A stretch of DNA of 64,000 bases from Mariniphaga sp040772505 (GTDB lineage Bacteria; Bacteroidota; Bacteroidia; Bacteroidales; Prolixibacteraceae): the NCBI GenBank assembly GCA_040772505.1, contig JAXGYA010000001.1, positions 248,001 through 312,000 of the forward strand. Reading direction: 5' to 3'. The position numbers and the translations under genes are program-made. Position 1 is the first letter of the stretch, and each line of letters begins with the position of its first letter. Positions 11,752-22,400 of this stretch are shown piece after piece. The notes under the pieces were generated by a model that saw nothing but the letters and a program-made list of their open reading frames with translations, made no database searches and was not told the origin of the DNA.

Positions 11752-12717
11752 TTACTGAAAATCTGAAATTTCGAATTTCTGGTAAGTATCTGTAATTAAT
11801 ATTAATTGCTTATTATTGAAATCTGCTAGCAAAGTTGATATTAATGGCAAAAACGTCAATCCTATATTTCTTTCATTGGTTACCCGGTTCAGAAAAATAC
11901 TTTTACTATAATCGTCAAGTTCTGGGAAAAGAGCAAGAAATTGTTTGTTCTTTTCGATGTTACTATAAGGCAGAGGAGTCTTGACAATTACATACGCCTT
12001 AATTAGTGGCGCACTTTGCCTTATTACCTCAAAAAGTATATCAGAATGGGTTTTATAATCCATTTCTGATAGTTTTCTCAAAGCAAACAATTGTGTTTCA
12101 TAATTATCTGATTTCAACAAATGACGGGCAATTTGTTCGGAATAAATATCTTGTGTAAAAGAAGCCAACCTATTTTTAATTGCCCCATTCACAAAATGCC
12201 AAAGTGTAAATGAGGAATACACTGCTCCTTCCACAACCGAGTTTTTTATTGTTTTGGGGGTTGCTCCGGTAACTGCATCAACCACATTTGATTTCACTTT
12301 TACATATTTATCGACTAAATCTTTTTGGTTAAGAATTCGGAGCGAGCTGTTTCTGTTTTTAAGGATCTTATCTAATTTCAAATAATCTGCCGTATCTAAT
12401 TTCAAATGATCAAATTTGGTAAGCGGTTTTCCATGGATTGTATCGAATCGGAGATAGTTTCCGGCTAAATCCCAGTAGATTTTTAAAACGACATTTGCAC
12501 AGAGTGTGTCGGTGCACACCGGCATGTCAATCTCGCTTTTATACTGATATGGAATTTGATAGGAATTTGTGCAAATATTTATAGAGTTTTCAATGGGAAA
12601 CTCTTCGGTAACATAGAAGAAAGCAAATTTGCAGGAATCTCCACTGTCCTGTGAAAAAGTTGTCAGAGGAACTAATACCACTGAAAAAACCATTATGCAC
12701 AACTCCTGCAATCGCAT
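11752..12717 (-). CDS. exported FMN_bind-like/HEAT-like protein (intact paralogue)
   Basis: 321 residues with a signal peptide ending TTFSQ (residues 1-23). Core blocks: YWDLAGNYLR (81-90), KPLTKFDH, DYLKLDKIL, then DAVTGAT at 147-153 followed by VEGAVYSSFTLWHFVNG. DxxTGAT is the consensus in which the last Thr of FMN_bind domains receives FMN from ApbE in exported redox proteins; Thr153 would be the attachment site. The C-terminal 130 residues are helical and HEAT-like. The gene lies 5 bp after FAD oxidoreductase 3 and is surely co-transcribed with it. A role as electron acceptor for the FAD enzymes is inference. No ApbE is encoded in this window. Confidence 0.7.
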   Translation of the reverse strand: MRLQELCIMVFSVVLVPLTTFSQDSGDSCKFAFFYVTEEFPIENSINICTNSYQIPYQYKSEIDMPVCTDTLCANVVLKIYWDLAGNYLRFDTIHGKPLTKFDHLKLDTADYLKLDKILKNRNSSLRILNQKDLVDKYVKVKSNVVDAVTGATPKTIKNSVVEGAVYSSFTLWHFVNGAIKNRLASFTQDIYSEQIARHLLKSDNYETQLFALRKLSEMDYKTHSDILFEVIRQSAPLIKAYVIVKTPLPYSNIEKNKQFLALFPELDDYSKSIFLNRVTNERNIGLTFLPLISTLLADFNNKQLILITDTYQKFEISDFQ

Positions 12718-12722
12718 TCTAT

Positions 12723-14567
12723 CTATTTTTGCTTTTCAATCAATTCAAGGTATTCATCAAGGTACGTAGTGTAAACATCTCGCGGATTTGCATTGTGTTT
12801 TTTGCAAATCGAAGCAGCCAGTCCAACCGCTGCGCCCATTTGTCCGGTTGTGCGCATAACCCGCGGACCGCCGAGCCCAATATGCGAGCAGCTAAAATTA
12901 CGCCCCGCCATAAAAAGGTTGCTGATGTTTTTTGAATACAGACTCCGGTATGGGATGCTGTATTGCCCGGTTTTATAAAACATGGCCTCCGAAATAAAAT
13001 TTGGGTCGTCTTGATCGAGCAGGTTTATCTGGTAATGCACATCAACAGCTCGTTTCTCAAAAACCACGGCATCTTCAAATTGTGTGGTGTCGCGTGCATC
13101 ATTAAAAGTAAAAATGTAATCGCCAACTAAACGGCGCGATTCACGTTTCCCCAAAAGATATGAAACCCATTTCAACTGCAAGCTATCGGCTTTTTGTTGC
13201 TGTAATTTGTTGTCGATTTTACTAATACTTGCTTGGTCGGAGTTCAGATTTTGGGTAGTTTGGTTTTTATAGTTGTAAAACGAACCATAAATTGCACGGA
13301 ACATGTGGTCGCGAATTGTTTCGGCATCGTCAATCTGGCTTAAATCATTGTTTGAATATTCCCATTGCCATTCCCCATTTTTTTCGGCGTAACTCCCTGC
13401 AACATCCATTGCCCATGGAACTTCGGGGAAAGTAACAGGCTTGCCTGCATTTTCCGACCCCCACAAAACGGAAGACCCCATTACAAAATTATCGGGAATT
13501 TCAGGACTCCACAGTAACCCGTGTGCATCCCAGCTCTCATCATATTTTGAGGCGGCTTCCCTTCCATAGTTATAGTCTGCACCTGCCCAGTATCCAATCC
13601 ATCCATCGCCTGTGCAATCAACAAATAAAGGGGCTTCAAAGCGTATTTGCTCGCCACTTGAGGTGTTTCGTGCATCCACAGAAGTAATTTTATTATTGTC
13701 GGATGCAGCAGCATAAGCCCTAAAATTCAGGAAGAGGTCGATATTTTCATACTTTTCAACATTTGCCATTCGTCTTTGATCCTCTTTCAAAGCTTCTGCC
13801 GAGCCATTTGGATAATGTTCGGTGTCAATCATCTTTAAAATTCGTTCAAACTTTCCGTAAATACCAAGCGTGTGAACACGGATTTCGCCACTGGCATTTC
13901 CGCCCAAAACTGGCCGGTCATGCACAAGGGCAACTTTCATTCCCTGCTCGGCGGCGGCCATGGAAGCGGCCGTTCCAGCAATTCCGCCGCCCACAACAAC
14001 CAAATCGTATTTCTCTATTTTTTTGGGAATTTCTGAGGCACCAGAATGCGCCAAACGCCATTTTTTTAAGGCTTCCATTTCTGTGGGCAGTTTTTCATTT
14101 TCCAAGGTTGTCAGATAAATGGCATCGCACCTGCCTTCAAAACCGGTTAAATCGTGAAGGGTAATTTTCCTTTCGCCTTTTTTCAGGTTGACGTTTCCGG
14201 CATATTCCCAATTCCAACCAGAATTTTTACCAAGTTCATTATCCAACCTTTTTCCGTCAACCGAAACTTGAAATCTTCCCGGTGCTTCCCAGTTTCCCGG
14301 TGCCCAGTTTTTGGTACGGACCCAAACATGGTACGAGCCGGTATTTTCAACATTAATTTTGGTTGTGGCATCGTTTACCGGTTTTCCCAATCCGTGCGCC
14401 AGTAGATAAGGTGAACCCATCTGTTCCACAAATTGCGGATCGACCACCCAACCGCCTATATCATTAAAACTTTCGGCTTCGATAAAAATGGACTGGGCAG
14501 AAATGGATGTTGAACCCAAAAACATCAGCAAAACAACCGTTACAATTTTATTTTTCATTAGATTCAT
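12723..14567 (-). CDS. secreted FAD-dependent oxidoreductase, paralogue 3
   Basis: 614 residues. The signal peptide ends SISAQ. The N-terminal beta domain contains GGWVVDPQFVEQMGSPYLLAHG and HDLTGFEGRCDAIY. The Rossmann motif VVGGGIAG is followed by PVLGGNASGEIRVHTLG, where paralogues 1 and 2 have GGNNSSEVRV. A late block reads AGRNFSCSHIGLGGPRVMRTTGQMG, where they have ISVTHxALGTVRV. These changes in shared motifs suggest a different substrate. It is the first of the three in transcription order, 20 bp after the sulfatase gene, and overlaps nothing. The product is probably exported to the periplasm. Confidence 0.85.
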   Translation of the reverse strand: MNLMKNKIVTVVLLMFLGSTSISAQSIFIEAESFNDIGGWVVDPQFVEQMGSPYLLAHGLGKPVNDATTKINVENTGSYHVWVRTKNWAPGNWEAPGRFQVSVDGKRLDNELGKNSGWNWEYAGNVNLKKGERKITLHDLTGFEGRCDAIYLTTLENEKLPTEMEALKKWRLAHSGASEIPKKIEKYDLVVVGGGIAGTAASMAAAEQGMKVALVHDRPVLGGNASGEIRVHTLGIYGKFERILKMIDTEHYPNGSAEALKEDQRRMANVEKYENIDLFLNFRAYAAASDNNKITSVDARNTSSGEQIRFEAPLFVDCTGDGWIGYWAGADYNYGREAASKYDESWDAHGLLWSPEIPDNFVMGSSVLWGSENAGKPVTFPEVPWAMDVAGSYAEKNGEWQWEYSNNDLSQIDDAETIRDHMFRAIYGSFYNYKNQTTQNLNSDQASISKIDNKLQQQKADSLQLKWVSYLLGKRESRRLVGDYIFTFNDARDTTQFEDAVVFEKRAVDVHYQINLLDQDDPNFISEAMFYKTGQYSIPYRSLYSKNISNLFMAGRNFSCSHIGLGGPRVMRTTGQMGAAVGLAASICKKHNANPRDVYTTYLDEYLELIEKQK

Positions 14568-14587
14568 ATTTTTTTTGAATTATTCTT

Positions 14588-15994
14588 CTATAAACCTAAC
14601 TTTTTTCTCCATAAATCAAGTACTTCCTCGTTGGACGGATTCTCTGACAATTCGTTGTCTTTGTACCACTTTTTCAAACCTGCTCTTTTTCCTGCAATCA
14701 TATCTTCGAGATCATAATGATCCGGATCTTCAAAGTGATCGTTTGTTTCCGCCTGCCACTTTTCAAGGATTATTTTAAACTTATTAATAAGCTCAGGATT
14801 GGAATCAGCGAGGTTATACAGTTGAGACGAATCTTCCTTTACATTGTACAATTCATATTCAGGTTTTGTTTTAGCCATAAAATACGCTTGTTCTTCAGTC
14901 AACTGATCTTTCTCTTGCAGCACTTCCAGCAAAGTATAAACCGGATACGATCTTTTCTTGTAAGATGATAATTGCATCCAGGGTTTTTCCGGCATATAGT
15001 TTTTAATAAAGAGGTAGTCTTCTGTCCTTATGCCCCGCATTTTGTCAATGGCATCACCCATCCGGGAACGGCTTGCAAAAATATGGTTTCGATTAATTTC
15101 TGAAAGAATATCTACTCCGTGCATGTTATCGGGAACCTGTAACCCGGCCAGTTTAAGCATTGTTGGGGCAAGGTCGATCAGACTTACAAGTTCTTTGACT
15201 ATCCTTTGCTCCGTATTTTTATTAAATCGGACGATTATAAGCGGGACCTTTAATCCTTCATCATATAGAAACTGCTTTCCCCTGACATGCGGCCGTCCAT
15301 GATCGCCAAAGAAAACGACGACAGTATTCTCCAGTAAATTATTGGAATCCAACCAATCCATCTGTTCTCCAACCCAGTCATCAAGATGTTGCACGTCTTC
15401 CAGATAATCCGCCCAGTCTCTCCGGGTAATTTCATGATTGGGATAATAGGAAGGAAGATCTATTTTCTCGGGATCTATGGGTCTTAATGTATCGCGCGTA
15501 AAAGGGCGGTGGGTATGTTTCGTTTGCAGTACCAGAAAAAAGGGTTGTTGTTTCTTTCTTTCATCCCATTCCCTGTCTTTTATGGCCTCACCTTCATATT
15601 TAAAATTAAAATGGGTTTTCCCGTTGTAGTCCACATAATAACCCGCTTCATAAAAAAGGTCGGGTAATGTTTTAACGCCTTCCGGAAGTGTAAACTTATT
15701 TTTCTCCATCGTATCATGGTGATCTGCTCCAATGGAAGTCTGGTACATACCTGTAATAAAACCCGACCGTGAAGGCGAACATACCGGAGCTGAAGCAAAG
15801 GCATTCTCAAACCGAACGCCTTGGTTGGCAAGTCTGTCTATATTTGGAGTTTTCACTAGAGAATGGCCGTAACACCCGAGGTCGGGAGAAAGGTCTTCTG
15901 CAATTAACCAGACAACGTTGGGGTGTTCCAAAACATCTTTACATGAAATAAATAAAGCTGTAAGTAAAAAACATATGGCAACATAATACTTCAT
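14588..15994 (-). CDS. S1-family sulfatase, lipoprotein
   Basis: 468 residues. A lipoprotein signal ends in LFISC (Cys18), so the enzyme is probably membrane-anchored. The catalytic signature CSPSR lies at 72-76; Cys72 would be converted to formylglycine by a maturase not found in this window. Metal-site segments include AEDLSPDLGCYG near 32-43 and FFGDHGRPHVRGK near 230. The enzyme would remove sulfate esters from a glycan. It sits between susD and three FAD oxidoreductases in one direction with short gaps, so the locus should target a sulfated polysaccharide or glycoconjugate. The exact sulfatase subfamily cannot be read by eye. Confidence 0.9.
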   Translation of the reverse strand: MKYYVAICFLLTALFISCKDVLEHPNVVWLIAEDLSPDLGCYGHSLVKTPNIDRLANQGVRFENAFASAPVCSPSRSGFITGMYQTSIGADHHDTMEKNKFTLPEGVKTLPDLFYEAGYYVDYNGKTHFNFKYEGEAIKDREWDERKKQQPFFLVLQTKHTHRPFTRDTLRPIDPEKIDLPSYYPNHEITRRDWADYLEDVQHLDDWVGEQMDWLDSNNLLENTVVVFFGDHGRPHVRGKQFLYDEGLKVPLIIVRFNKNTEQRIVKELVSLIDLAPTMLKLAGLQVPDNMHGVDILSEINRNHIFASRSRMGDAIDKMRGIRTEDYLFIKNYMPEKPWMQLSSYKKRSYPVYTLLEVLQEKDQLTEEQAYFMAKTKPEYELYNVKEDSSQLYNLADSNPELINKFKIILEKWQAETNDHFEDPDHYDLEDMIAGKRAGLKKWYKDNELSENPSNEEVLDLWRKKLGL

Positions 15995-16099
15995 TTTTAT
16001 AAAATTTAATCTGGTTTGCTAAAACTAATATACAGAAGAGGATAACAAGAGCTGCCCGATTATTAAGCAGCCCTTGTACATTAACTAAATTATATTATA

Positions 16100-17791
16100 C
16101 TAATATCCTGGATTTTGGTCCATGTTTGGGTTGATAAGAATTTCACTGGCGGGAATAGGCCACAAATATTGTTTGGAAGCATCAAACTTACGCTGTGAAA
16201 GTCTTCTACACAAACCAGCATCATAAATACTCGAAAAATCGGGATTGCCATTTTCATCTATTTCGGGCGTTGATCCGAAAAACCAGAGACCCGGTTCTAT
16301 CAACCTCTCATTTATTACATCGGTATCAAGCATTCCATAATTATCTCTATTTAAAACCGTTTCAGCAACTTTCCAACGAATAATGTCCATATAGCGAAGT
16401 CCTTCCCAAGCAAATTCCATACGACGCTCAACTCTTAAAATGGTTCTCAGTTCTGATTGTGAAATAGTTGAAACTGCCGGATAAGCAGAAGTATCCTCGA
16501 AGTTGACTTTGTAAGCACGAGCGCGGACCATGTTAATAGCATCGAGTACAGATTGATCTATTTCATTCATTTCGATCTTAGCTTCAGCGTATATTAATAA
16601 AACATCAGCATAACGCATAATCATAATGTCATTATCTGCTTGAAAATTATCCAACCAACTTTCATCGATTTGTTTTTTCCTCAATATGCCGTTAAATACT
16701 GCCCATTGGGCATTAGTTCGTGTATCATTATTTGTTATTTTTTTTCCAGATTTATAATCCATAACTTTTAATGAATCGGGATGTGGTTGATACACAATTC
16801 CTAAAAATGGAGTCCCAAATTCTATTAATGTAGCAGAACAACGTGGATCTCTGTTTTTGAATGGCTCACGTGGATTGAATAGTGGTGATTCATCAATAGG
16901 CAGTCCGTCTGAACAAAGAAATGAGCAAAATAAATCCCATGACGGTGAAGTTTCAGATCCACCCCAACCTCCGTGATTACGAGGTAAATAACCTCGATTA
17001 CCGAAAACAACATTCAATGTTCTTGAACGTGGTATACCGAAAATCAACTCTTTAGGATTTTTAGTTTTTGATAGAAAAAGTGTTTCAAAATCAGGGAATA
17101 GTTCGTAGTTTTCTAAATCCATACAAGCTTTGGCAGCATCTCGTGCTGTTGACCAATCTCCCATATATAAAGCAATGCGCGCCTTCATCGCTAAGGCTGC
17201 GCCTTTTGTAGCCAACTGGTTCTCAGAACTACTATAACTTAAAGGTAATTTGGATACTGCTTCATCAAAATCCTTATAAATAGCTTCCAATACAATTGTT
17301 TTGTCAGTTCTTGACAAAGTGAATGATTCATCCAAGTCAAGAATACCGGTAAAAAAGACCACATCTCCAAAATGTGAGATGAGCTTGGAATATTGTGAGG
17401 CTCTCACAAATAGAGCATTGCCAGCAAATTTATTGAAAGTGACTTCAGGGATTGATTCTTTTGCTCTTTCAATACTTGATAAAATTGTATTTGCCCTAAC
17501 TATTGCTTTATAGCTGTTTGACCATACAGTATTTGCAGTTCCCCATTCACTATTGATAGTTGCTGAAGTTATTGGATAGGTATTTGTTCTTACTGTATTA
17601 TCGTCCGTCCATTCTTCAGCGTCTAATGGCCAAAAGGCTAACTTAAAAAGATCATTAACAGACATTGCTATTTCATCAGCATCCGAATACCAGTTTTCGC
17701 TTGAAGCTTCTGAGAGCGGGTTCATATCAAGATCAATACAGGCCGTAATCAAAAACAGGCCTGCAAGCATTATAATCACTTTATTTTTCAT
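16100..17791 (-). CDS. SusD/RagB-like outer-membrane glycan-binding lipoprotein
   Basis: 563 residues with a lipobox LITAC (Cys18) and the usual start of SusD proteins, DLDMNPLSEASSENWYSD. Typical landmarks follow: KAIVRANTILSSIE, ALFVRASQYSKLISHFGDV, ALAMKARIALYMGDW, MRYADVLLIYAEAKIEMN and the C-terminal RRMEFAWEGLRYMDIIRWK then LWPIPASEI. SusD proteins form the lid on a SusC transporter and capture oligosaccharide at the cell surface. The gene starts 11 bp after susC. Its frame is intact although susC upstream is broken, so expression may be polar on the IS insertion. Confidence 0.93.
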   Translation of the reverse strand: MKNKVIIMLAGLFLITACIDLDMNPLSEASSENWYSDADEIAMSVNDLFKLAFWPLDAEEWTDDNTVRTNTYPITSATINSEWGTANTVWSNSYKAIVRANTILSSIERAKESIPEVTFNKFAGNALFVRASQYSKLISHFGDVVFFTGILDLDESFTLSRTDKTIVLEAIYKDFDEAVSKLPLSYSSSENQLATKGAALAMKARIALYMGDWSTARDAAKACMDLENYELFPDFETLFLSKTKNPKELIFGIPRSRTLNVVFGNRGYLPRNHGGWGGSETSPSWDLFCSFLCSDGLPIDESPLFNPREPFKNRDPRCSATLIEFGTPFLGIVYQPHPDSLKVMDYKSGKKITNNDTRTNAQWAVFNGILRKKQIDESWLDNFQADNDIMIMRYADVLLIYAEAKIEMNEIDQSVLDAINMVRARAYKVNFEDTSAYPAVSTISQSELRTILRVERRMEFAWEGLRYMDIIRWKVAETVLNRDNYGMLDTDVINERLIEPGLWFFGSTPEIDENGNPDFSSIYDAGLCRRLSQRKFDASKQYLWPIPASEILINPNMDQNPGY

Positions 17792-17802
17792 AATATATTC
17801 AT

Positions 17803-18113
17803 TTAAAATTTCACTGAAACACCTAAAATTAAAGAAGTGGTAATTGGGTAGCCGGAGGAGGCAACTTCAGGATCCCAACCTTTTGGGTAATTGTCAATTG
17901 TAAATACATCGGACATGCTACCGTATATTCTTATATTTTGAGCACTAATCGTTTTAGCGATTTTCTGTGGCAAACTGTAACCGAAGGTTATATTTTTAAG
18001 CCGGAAATAGGCTCCGTTAATAAGCCAAAAATCTGACATGGAATAATTATATCCCCTTTGGGTTTCGGTTCTTCTTGGATATTTTACATTTAAATTTTCT
18101 TCCGGCGTATTAT
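17803..18113 (-). pseudogene. SusC-like receptor, C-terminal fragment cut off by the IS
   Basis: Minus-strand frame encoding the last ~105 residues of the SusC at 19417-22503: NTPEENLNVKYPRRTETQ, then DFWLINGAYFRLKNITFGYSLP and the terminal DVFTIDNYPKGWDPE...LGVSVKF strands typical of SusC C-termini. Joined to the larger part across one copy of the 9-bp duplication it reads GNYWSVYNTPEEN without a frame change. An internal Met at 18039 could start translation but would only give a few barrel strands, so it is unlikely to be functional. Confidence 0.9.
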
Positions 18114-18122
18114 ATACGCTCC
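18114..18122. repeat. target site duplication, left copy (ATACGCTCC)
   Basis: Nine bases identical to 19434-19442, immediately outside the IS. Removing the element and one copy restores the susC frame. Confidence 0.92.
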
Positions 18123-19433
18123 CACTAAAAGGGCACTCTAAAACAAAAAACGTTCTTTTAAATCATTGTACATCTTATAGTTAAGCACCCTTCTGTAGGT
18201 GACGATTTGAATTGAGAACTTGTTTTAACTTTGACTAAAAGTATAAAACAATGAATCAAGGGAGATATATTTTCGCTCAGCTTACAGATTTTTTACCAAG
18301 ACGCGTCTTTGACACTATTGTAGCTAAGTATGATGGGAATAAGAAAGTTAGAACACTTACATGTTGGAATCAGATGCTCTGTATGATTTTCGGTCAGCTC
18401 ACTGCGCGTGACAGCATGCGTGACTTAATGCTTAGTTTAGAAGCTCATAGCAAAAAGTATTACCATCTTGGTTTGGGTAAAAGCGTGACTCGCACCAACC
18501 TTGGTAAGGCTAATCGCAATAGGGATTACAGAATCTTTGAAGAGTTTGCGTATGTTCTTATCGATGAAGCTCGTCAGCATTTACAAAGATGACTTTGAGA
18601 TCAAAGTAGATGGTGAAGTTTATGCTTTCGATTCGACTACTATTGACCTCTGTTTGAGTGTTTTTTGGTGGGCAGAGTTTCGTAAAAATAAGGGAGGCAT
18701 TAAATTGCATACTCTTTATGATATCAAAACATCTATCCCTTCACTCGTGCTTATTACAAACGCAAAAACTCACGATGTGAACATGCTTGACGAGCTTATT
18801 TATGAAGCAGGGAGTTACTACATAATGGACAAAGGTTATATAGACTTTACTAGACTCTACAACCTGCACCGTAGCAAGGCTTACTTTGTCATGAGAGCAA
18901 AGAGTAATATGCAGTTTCATAGAATTTTACTCTAAAAAAGTGGATAGAAAAACAGGATTAATATATGATCAAATAGGAAAACTGGTAACAATTAATTCTT
19001 TAAAATCGTATCCGGAAAAAACTTCGTAGAATTAAATATTATGATGCAGAAACTGACAAGCTATTCATTTTCATTACCAATAACATAGAGCTTACAGCAC
19101 TGGAAATAGTTTTGTTATACAAAAAACGTTGGCAGGTGGAGTTATTTTTTAAATGGATGAAGCAGCACTTAAAGATAAAATCCTTTTGGGGAACTACCAT
19201 AAATGCTGTAAAGATCCAGCTTTATTGTGCAATAATAACATACTGCTTAGTGAGCATAGTTGGTAACAAACTGAAAGTAGACCGTTCAATATACGAAATA
19301 TTACAAATTCTAAGCTTCTCTCTACTCGACAAAACTCCTGTAAACGAGATACTTAATAAAAACGATTACAAAAATGTCAAAGAGCTCAATGATAAACAAC
19401 TAAGAATCAAGTGGATCTAAGTGCCCACGTATG
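18123..19433 (+). mobile_element. IS4-family insertion sequence (1311 bp) inside susC
   Basis: Bounded by the 9-bp duplication ATACGCTCC. The ends are weak inverted repeats: left CACTAAAAGGGCACT, right (read inward) CATACGTGGGCACT, sharing CA at the tip and GGGCACT 7-8 bases in. It contains one transposase gene with a DDE catalytic core and the YREK box of the IS4 family. Its gene runs opposite to the host operon. The clean duplication and in-frame host junction indicate a recent insertion. The transposase itself is frame-broken. Confidence 0.92.
18251..19420 (+). pseudogene. IS4-family transposase, three +1 frameshifts
   Basis: Three frames (18251-18592, 18501-18935, 19112-19420) plus an untracked middle piece give one protein of about 388 residues once three extra bases are removed: a C near 18572 (CGTCAGCATTTAC), a T near 18925 (AGAATTTTACTC), and an A near 19018 (GGAAAAAACTTCG). 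It starts MNQGRYIFAQLTDF, as in IS4 relatives with a DUF4372-type N-terminus. Catalytic segments: AFDSTTIDLCLS (first Asp), MDKGYIDFTRLY (second Asp), and YKKRWQVELFFKWMK, which fits Y-2-R-3-E-6-K exactly. As sequenced it cannot make active transposase. Confidence 0.88.
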
Positions 19434-22400
19434 ATACGCTCCAATAGTTTCCATCCAGAACTTTTGGAATGCCTCCCCAGTGAGACGGCTCTACCATGGG
19501 GCCGGAAAGTCTGGAATTTTGTTTTCCAACACCTTGAATTACCATTGAAAAATCGAAGCCTTTATAATCTAATCTAATCGTGCCGCCATACATATAACGT
19601 GGTAAAGAACCACCCAGTAAAACACGATCATATTCGGGACTTATTTTACCATCTGGTACACCTTCAGGTCCACTAACATCAACATATTTCACATCACCCG
19701 GCCTCACGTTAGCGTTTAATGTTGGATAACTGGCAACCTCTTCTGTAGTTTGAAATAAACCATCAGAAAGATATCCATACCATTCATTAAACTCACTACC
19801 TTTCATTTTCACTTGATCACCCAAGAACTGAGTGCCTCCCAAATCTCCCATTATAGATTTAAAATCTGAGATGTTAAATGAAGCACTATAATTCAATTCT
19901 CCGACTCTATTATTATAGGATAACTCCATTTCCCATCCTTCGGTATTCATTTTTCCAGTATTCTGCTCTGGATTATCAAAACCTATATAATTAGGGATTT
20001 CGAGTGCTAACAACATATCTTTAGTTGTTTTTTTGTAATAATCGCCACTCAACCTTAGTGCATTGTTTAGAAAATGAGCATCGATACCTATATCAAAAGA
20101 TTCTGTCGTTTCCCAGGAAATATCTTGGATAGCATATTGCCACTGGGCTGCACTTTGATCAGATACCACTTGTGATCCTTGATGAAACAATACGTTTGAA
20201 AAACCAATAGTTGCCTGATATGGATAATTACCTATTCGTTCATTTCCTAATGATCCCCATGAGCCTCTCAACTTTAGATAAGAAAGCCATGACGTGTTTC
20301 CCATAAACGATTCTTCTGAAATAACCCATCCCGCAGAAAATGAAGGGAAAGTACCCCATCGATAATCTTTGTGAAACCTGGATGAAGCATCAGATCGTAT
20401 ATTTGCTTGCAGAAAATATTTGTTTTGATAGTTATACATAATCCGACCAAACCATGATTGATAACCATTCTCCCAAGCATTTCCACTGTTTCCCCGATAG
20501 GTAAGCGGTCCAAGATTCAGGTAAGGAAATGAAGACAGTTGATATTGTTCTCTCGAAGCTCCCAAATTTTCATAAAATGCATAATAACTTTCATAACCAC
20601 CTAAGATGTTGAATGTGTGTTCTTTTAACGACTTAGAATAATTTGCTAAAAGTTGCGAGGTTATTTGGTAATCATCATTTCGAGTTTCGAATAAATCCGT
20701 GGTTTTGGCCCATTCGATTTCTCCCAAGTAACGGGTAGGATCGTCCCATGCGTAGAACGGAATTTTTTTCTGGAAATTTTTTACTTTATTAAAATTAATA
20801 CTTGGTGAGACAACTGCAGATAATTTAAAGCTTTCAAAAGGTGTGAAATCAATTGATAATTTACCACCAGCTGAATTTCGATTATTATCTCTAAATCCCC
20901 CATGATGTAATTGAGCATAAATATTGTTCCCATCCTTTCCTGCACCTATACGACCATCCGACCACTCAGCTGCATAGATTGGGGCTGAAATCAACATGAA
21001 ATACATTGGGTCCCTACTTGGTTGTTTGTTCTCTGAATGAATTAAATGCAAATCGATACTTGCTCCTAAAAAATTATTTATAGTGATATCATTATTCATT
21101 CTGGCAGTGATGCGTTCGTAGGAATTATGATCGTAAAGAGCATTAGTTTTATCATAGCCCAGATTAAACTTGGTACGAACAATATTCGTTCCTCCTGAAA
21201 TGCTCAAATTATGACTTTGCCGCGGCGCGTAATCATTTATTATTAAGTCGATAAAGTCCGTAATTGGATACAAATCTGGATTTTCAGCATTCAGCTTATA
21301 GTAGTTATCCACTACATCTTTTGAGAATATAGGATATTCACTATCTTTATTTTGATTATCATTCCAAATACGTTCGTTGTAAATTTGCATATAGCGAACT
21401 GCATCAACATTTTCAGGAAGTCTTGTAGGCCTTTCAATACCAAATTCTGAATTGAAACTTAGTGAAAGTTCTCCTGTTTTTGCCTTTTTTGTTGTGATTA
21501 GGATTACACCTGCCGCAGCTCTTGATCCATATATCGCAGAGGAGGCAGCATCTTTTAGAACAGAAATGTCTTGAACATCGTTTGGATTAACATCATTAAT
21601 ACTTGAAGTAGGAACTCCATCAACAATTATTAAAGGTTCACTATTACCAATTGTGGTAATTCCTCGTATGCGAATAGTAGCTGTAGAGCCCGGTGCGTTA
21701 TTGTTTCTGGTAACCATCACACCAGCCATTGCACCCTGAAGTGCCTGAGATATCTGTGTTGTTCTTCGTTCTGTAACGGCATCGCCTTGGACTGTTGCTA
21801 CGGCTCCTGTTAAGTCGCTTTTTTTAACTGTTCCATACCCAATTGCCACTACTTCTTCAATTCCAATCACATCCTCTTCCATCCTCACATTAATACTTGT
21901 CTGGCTTCCAACAACCACCTCATGGCTCCTCATCCCAACAAACGAAAACACCAAAGTTGCATCTTCGGGCAAAGAAGAGAATGAATACTCCCCGTCAGTA
22001 TTAGTAACCGTACCCTGGGTAGTGCCTTTTACCACTACCGTTACTCCGGGTAGTGGCTGTCCGCTGCTATCCGTTACTTTCCCGGATACTGTTCGCTGCT
22101 GCTGTTGCAGTTCAGAGGTTTCAAGCACAGGTTCGCTTTTGGCATAAAGCACAACTTGCCGGTCAATTATCCGGTAGGCAGCGCCTGTGTTTTTAAAGAG
22201 CTTGTTAAGCGCTTTGTCAATGGTCTGCTCCCTGAAGTTTACACTCACTTTCCTGTCCACATCCACCATTTTGCTGTTGTAGAGAAACCGGAATTCCGAA
22301 ATGTTTTCAATTTCCAGCAAAACTTCCCGCACAGATGAGTTTTCCATTTTTAGATTCAGCTTGGTTGCCTGAGCGTATCCGCTGAGAGCGTAGCTCTGGG

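Noticed and set aside
18501..19111. Programmed translational frameshifting in the IS transposase
   Set aside because: Three shifts at unrelated sites without slippery heptamers; IS4 relatives use a single frame. Indels are the simpler reading.
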